Source: WJMD01 sp964596015
GTDB taxonomy: Bacteria > Joyebacterota > Joyebacteria > Joyebacterales > Joyebacteraceae
NCBI GenBank assembly: GCA_964596015.1
Contig: CAZQSB010000005.1
Span: 1 to 64,000, forward strand
DNA length: 64,000 nucleotides
Direction: 5' to 3'
Shown: one piece after another, positions 60,624 to 64,000 of the stretch
Layout of the letters: the number at the start of each line of letters is the position of its first letter
Position numbering within the stretch: the stretch's first letter is position 1
Made by a program: the position numbers and the translations under genes
Notes under the pieces: generated by a model
Told to the model about the DNA's origin: nothing
Database searches by the model: none
What the model saw: the letters and a program-made list of their open reading frames with translations, nothing else

Positions 60624-61562
60624 CTAAAGCCCCACAAGCGCCAGGATGATCCCGATGATCGCGAGCACCGTCACGGGCCCCCAGAAGAAGCGGACGGCCT
60701 GGTCGATCCTGACCCGCGGGTTCGTGTTCTTGATGAGGACGATGATCGTCACTATCAGGACGTATTTGAGGATGGTCGCGAGGAGGCCCCATCCGGTGAC
60801 GTCGAGGCCGCCCCAGAAGATCGTGATGAAGAGCACCGGCAGCGTGAAGAGCATCATCGCCTGGGTCAGCTTGACCACGGCGAGGGCCGCGCCGGAGTAC
60901 TCCATGTGCGTGCCGTCCATGAGCTCGGTCTCGGCCTCGGGGATGTCGAACGGCGGATACGTGAGCTTGGCCTGCGCGCAGAGGATGGCCACGATGAAGG
61001 CGATGATGCCCGAGGCGCTTCCGATGACCGGCCCGGTGGCCTGCTGGTATGAGACGATCCCCTCCAGCCTGAGCGTCATCGGATCGACGTGCGTCACGGC
61101 CGTGAAGATGGCGATGACGAACGGCAGCTCGTAGGCGAGGATCAGCTTCATCTCGCGGCTCGCCCCGACGCTGGCCAGCGGGTTCGACGAGGCCGACGCG
61201 CCGATGATCATGCCCAGAGATGGAATGGTCAGAAGATAGATGACGACGATGAGGTCGCCGATGAAACTCGTGCCGTAGAGGTTCGACATCCACAGCATCG
61301 TCGAGACGAGGGTCACCGCGGCGAGGCCCGCCAGGGGCGCCAGAAGGAACCCGGTGGCCTTCGCCCCCTCGGGGATGACGATCTCCTTCCCGAGGAGCTT
61401 CATCATGTCGGCGAAGGGCTGATACCAGGGAGGCCCAACCCGCCACTGCACGCGGGCGGAGACCTTCCTGTCCACCCAGGTCGTCAACAGGCCGATGATG
61501 GCCGTGAACAGCAGCCCGGGGAAGATCAGGAAGTTCACAACCATGCCGAGTGTCGCTGCCAT
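60624..61562 (-). CDS. NuoH/MbhM-like membrane anchor
   Basis: 312 residues, eight membrane segments. WVDRKVSARVQWRVGPPWYQ followed by PFADMMKLLGKE is the conserved first loop; YPPFDIPEAETELMDGTHME is the second. It links the hydrogenase head to the antiporter arm. Confidence 0.93.
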   Translation of the reverse strand: MAATLGMVVNFLIFPGLLFTAIIGLLTTWVDRKVSARVQWRVGPPWYQPFADMMKLLGKEIVIPEGAKATGFLLAPLAGLAAVTLVSTMLWMSNLYGTSFIGDLIVVIYLLTIPSLGMIIGASASSNPLASVGASREMKLILAYELPFVIAIFTAVTHVDPMTLRLEGIVSYQQATGPVIGSASGIIAFIVAILCAQAKLTYPPFDIPEAETELMDGTHMEYSGAALAVVKLTQAMMLFTLPVLFITIFWGGLDVTGWGLLATILKYVLIVTIIVLIKNTNPRVRIDQAVRFFWGPVTVLAIIGIILALVGL

Positions 61563-61620
61563 CCTGTTCCCTCTCTCGTTCCGGTTCCTCGAACCGTGAT
61601 CGCCTCGCCCGCGCGGACTC

Positions 61621-62103
61621 CTACCTCCGGCGCCTCACCGTCTTCTCGACGGTCCGGCCGCCGCGCATCGGACGGCCCCGCTGGGCCTCGATGTCGCTGA
61701 TGTCCTCGAAGGTGCGCGCGCCCGAGACGCAGGTCCCGGCGCACATCGTGTCCTTCCCGTCGAGGGTGCGGAAGTAGCAGAGGTCGCACTTGTCGAACGT
61801 GTGGCGCGTGTTGAGGAGATCGATGGCGCCGAACGGACAAGCGTGCGCGCACGACTGACAGCCGCTGCACTTGATGTTGCTCCGGATGACGAGCCCGTCA
61901 TCGCGGCGCTTGATCGCCTCCTGGGGGCACGCCGCTTCGCAGAGCGGCTGCTCGCAATGCCTGCAGTTCATCTGCAGGACGATGTTCGTGAGGACCGACG
62001 CCGCCTCGAGCTGGTTCTGGAAGTTGTGCGAGTAGTAACAGGCGGCCAGACAGCTCTTGCAGCTGATGCATCGCCCGTAGTCCAGGACGTTCCTCTTGTT
62101 CAT
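61621..62103 (-). CDS. HycB/CooF-like ferredoxin with four [4Fe-4S] clusters
   Basis: 160 residues, four Cys groups: CISCKSCLAAC; CRHCEQPLCEAACP; CSGCQSCAHACP; CDLCYFRTLDGKDTMCAGTC, in the DmsB/HycB order. The basic tail (RGGRTVEKTVRRRR) may bind the membrane or another subunit. It should connect the molybdopterin-fold protein to the hydrogenase. Confidence 0.9.
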   Translation of the reverse strand: MNKRNVLDYGRCISCKSCLAACYYSHNFQNQLEAASVLTNIVLQMNCRHCEQPLCEAACPQEAIKRRDDGLVIRSNIKCSGCQSCAHACPFGAIDLLNTRHTFDKCDLCYFRTLDGKDTMCAGTCVSGARTFEDISDIEAQRGRPMRGGRTVEKTVRRRR

Positions 62104-62193
62104 CCGGTTCCCCCGGTCACTCCGAGGCCGCCTTCATGGATGGTGCGGCCTGTCCCGTCTTCCAGTTGTCTGGCCGCCGCGCGGCCTGTCGGT

Positions 62194-63876
62194 CTACTCC
62201 TCGGGGCCGACCTTCGCCCCGACGGCGGAAACGTCGTACCAGCGTGTCTTCTCGTTCGGCTTCCACTCGAAGAGCCCGCGCGCGTCCGGAACGTAGCTCG
62301 GCACCGCGACGATGCCGCAGGGCATGCGGTCGGTCACGGTGACGAGCATCCGGGTCTCGCCGCGCTCGGACTTGAGAGCGATGGTCGAGCCCTGCTCGAT
62401 GCCGAGCTTGTCGGCGTCGGGCTCGGACACCCAGACCTCGCAGTACGGCTTCTGCGCCTGCGGGAAGCTCATCCTGCCGGTGATGGCGCCGTCCCAACGG
62501 TGCAGCGGATGGATGTTCTCGACGAACTCGATCGTCCCCTCCGCTTCCTTCATCATCCCGACGAGCGCCGCGTCCGTGTCGATGTCGTACGGCGCGTGCT
62601 CGGCCTTCGCTTCCGATACGTCGAGCTCCGCGCCGACCTCGCCCGCGAGGGTCTTGAGCATCGCGCCGACGGAGCGGGCGTCGCCTCTCGGGGGCGCCAT
62701 CCGCGAGACCTCGTTCGTGATGGTCAATGAGGCGTCGTAGGCGCCGTCCATCTCGGTCCACGCGGTCTGCGGCAGCGCCGCGTCGCTGTGCTTCGAGATG
62801 TCGGTCTCGAAGATGGCCGACGACGCGAGAAGCTCCAGCTTCTCGAGGTCGTCCGGTGAGACGGTCCCGGGGTAGAGCTGGAGGATGTCCGGGCCGAAGA
62901 CGAGGAGTCCCTTCATGCGTCCGGTCTCGACGGCCTTCAGGATGTCGGGCACCGTCTTCTTCGACCCCACGCGCCGGAAGGCGCCGACGGCGTTCCCGCC
63001 CCTGAAGAACGGCGCGTACTTGCCGCGCGCCGCCTGGGCGATGGCCTTCGACAGCTTCCCCGTGAGGTACGCCGCCGTCGAATCGCCGAACCTCGACGAG
63101 GTGACGACCACGACCTTCTCCATCTCCTTGAGCTGCTTCGCGACCTGGTCGAAGTCGCCGGCGGTCGTGCCGCAGATCGAGCAGGCCTTCGCCATGTCGA
63201 CGTCGGCGACGCCGGCCTTCATGGCCTTGAGGATGGCCGCGAGCGCGACGGGCTCGGTGTCCGGCGGCACCTGGATGTGGCCGTCGGCGAACCAGTCGGT
63301 GTTCGTGCGGAACGGGTTCACGGTGTAGATGCGGTTCTGCCGCGCCGAGTGGCGCGCCGCGATGATCCGCTTGGCGATGCAGGGATGACCCCAGAAGACG
63401 TCGCCCACCAGAAGGAACGCGTCGGCGTCGTCGAGGTCCTCCGGCGTGGCGTCGCCGGCGCCCCCGCCCATGAGAAGCGGGAAGTCGCCGCCGTCGTACG
63501 CGACCGCCAGGTTCTTCGTGCCGAGCACCTGGTCGGCGAACGCCACCGCGGCATCGTAGTCCTCGTTCGAGAGCTCGGTGCCGAGGATCACGCCGACCGA
63601 GTCTCCGCCGGCGTCCCTGAGCTCGGAGAGCTTGCCTGCGATCTTCGTCACCGCGCTCGAGAGCGGGACGCGCCGCCGGTTCACCGTCGCCGACAGGAAC
63701 CGCTTCGGGTGGAGCAGAAGCTCGAAGTTGTAGTGACCGCGCGCACAGAGTCTGCCTTCGTTCGCTCTGGCCTCGGTGTCGAGGTCGACGCGGACCGGGA
63801 TGTCCATATCCATCTCCATCCCGAACCCGCACTGGAGCGAGCAGAAGAGGCACGACGCCTTCCTGGTCTCTGGCAT
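62194..63876 (-). CDS. NuoG/FdhA-like molybdopterin-fold subunit
   Basis: 560 residues. N-terminal [4Fe-4S] Cys C9, C12, C16 and C44 (SCLFCSLQC ... RLCARG); the three-part molybdopterin oxidoreductase fold follows; VFWGHPCIAKRI is the HP dinucleotide-binding segment; the C-terminal Mo-binding beta barrel runs about 430-545 (GIVAVPSYVPDARGLFEW). No Cys or Sec is seen where formate dehydrogenases place the metal ligand (about 125-142), so it may be a cofactor-free electron relay like NuoG. ATG 63876 follows GAGGAAG. Confidence 0.78.
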   Translation of the reverse strand: MPETRKASCLFCSLQCGFGMEMDMDIPVRVDLDTEARANEGRLCARGHYNFELLLHPKRFLSATVNRRRVPLSSAVTKIAGKLSELRDAGGDSVGVILGTELSNEDYDAAVAFADQVLGTKNLAVAYDGGDFPLLMGGGAGDATPEDLDDADAFLLVGDVFWGHPCIAKRIIAARHSARQNRIYTVNPFRTNTDWFADGHIQVPPDTEPVALAAILKAMKAGVADVDMAKACSICGTTAGDFDQVAKQLKEMEKVVVVTSSRFGDSTAAYLTGKLSKAIAQAARGKYAPFFRGGNAVGAFRRVGSKKTVPDILKAVETGRMKGLLVFGPDILQLYPGTVSPDDLEKLELLASSAIFETDISKHSDAALPQTAWTEMDGAYDASLTITNEVSRMAPPRGDARSVGAMLKTLAGEVGAELDVSEAKAEHAPYDIDTDAALVGMMKEAEGTIEFVENIHPLHRWDGAITGRMSFPQAQKPYCEVWVSEPDADKLGIEQGSTIALKSERGETRMLVTVTDRMPCGIVAVPSYVPDARGLFEWKPNEKTRWYDVSAVGAKVGPEE

Positions 63877-63913
63877 CTCAACTTCCTCTCGGGCCAAGCA
63901 CCGTCGTCTAGTC

Positions 63914-64000
63914 CTAGAACGGATCCTCGAACTTCGCGACCTGCGCCGCGGTCATGACGGGGCCGTCCTTGCAGACGAAGTACTCGCCCATCATGCAGTG
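63914..64000 (-). CDS. C-terminus of a FAD/NAD(P)-binding flavoprotein (partial)
   Basis: 28 residues remain, starting HCMMGEYFVCKDGPV and ending KFEDPF. The CxxG-xx-VCKDGPV pattern is that of the [2Fe-2S] end of HydG/PyrK/AsrB-type subunits, which accept electrons from NAD(P)H. The rest lies outside the window. It begins the hydrogenase operon as seen here. Confidence 0.7.
   Translation of the reverse strand, partial: HCMMGEYFVCKDGPVMTAAQVAKFEDPF

Noticed and set aside
58525..61562. Complex I (NuoBCDH) identity
   Set aside because: The NuoD-like subunit has both CxxC pairs that bind Ni and a cleavable C-terminal tail, so hydrogenase is the better call.

Overview
The window is GC-rich bacterial DNA packed with genes on both strands, with a 100-N scaffold gap at 25037-25136, so it comes from an assembled (probably metagenomic) scaffold. 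The best lineage clue is a secreted gingipain-type C25 peptidase with an FlgD-like Ig C-terminal sorting domain (NPFNPTT ... GVYLYR ... RRMVLLK), next to a beta-helix surface protein and DUF4097-type repeats. These are typical of uncultured FCB-group candidate phyla (Eisenbacteria, Krumholzibacteriota, Latescibacterota and similar). That placement is inference. The energy genes (FeoAB, ferredoxins, radical SAM, oxygen-sensitive [NiFe] hydrogenase) point to anaerobic or microaerobic life. No rRNA, tRNA, CRISPR array, prophage or insertion sequence was recognised.

Region 1 (1-17 kb, mostly +): beta-helix surface protein; SatD-like regulator plus small membrane protein; an iron block (DtxR-type repressor, FeoA, FeoB) with a palindrome lying on its promoter; an encapsulated-ferritin-like protein coupled to a periplasmic CxxCH protein; a tightly overlapping set of two GNATs, a metallo-beta-lactamase-fold protein and a VOC protein; an amino-acid permease fused to a PTS EIIA-like domain; NadE; two tandem M29 aminopeptidases; MscS; a universal stress protein.

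Region 2 (17-36 kb): a trehalose-phosphatase-like HAD protein with altered motifs; the C25 peptidase; endonuclease IV; Bcp peroxiredoxin; a GNAT; a transketolase with a long Lys/Ala/Pro tail that runs into the assembly gap; an MFS exporter; HflX; a LEA-like lipoprotein coupled to a hydrogenase maturation protease; a 44-bp tandem repeat; LpoB-like and COG3014-like lipoproteins; nucleoside phosphorylase; DUF1648 and DUF4097 proteins.

Region 3 (36-51.6 kb): PepF-type M3 peptidase, Ser/Thr kinase with TPRs, then a mostly minus-strand run of small housekeeping and accessory enzymes: methyltransferases, GNAT, YjbQ, a BtrH-like protein, an M29-like protein, an APH-type kinase, an alpha/beta-hydrolase remnant beside DUF2164, GpmA, a PAS protein and a radical SAM/SPASM protein.

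Region 4 (51.7-64 kb, all minus, read right to left): a 16-gene energy-converting complex. A flavoprotein (cut by the window edge), a NuoG/FdhA-like molybdopterin-fold protein and a 16-Cys ferredoxin come first. NuoH-, NuoB-, NuoC- and [NiFe] large-subunit homologues follow, then NuoL and a full MrpA'/B/C/D/E/F/G sodium-proton antiporter set, and last a NuoI-like ferredoxin. The large subunit keeps all four Ni-binding cysteines and a cleavable C-terminal extension, so this is a group 4 (Mbh-like) respiratory hydrogenase, not complex I. The maturation protease at 30.7 kb is its likely processing enzyme.
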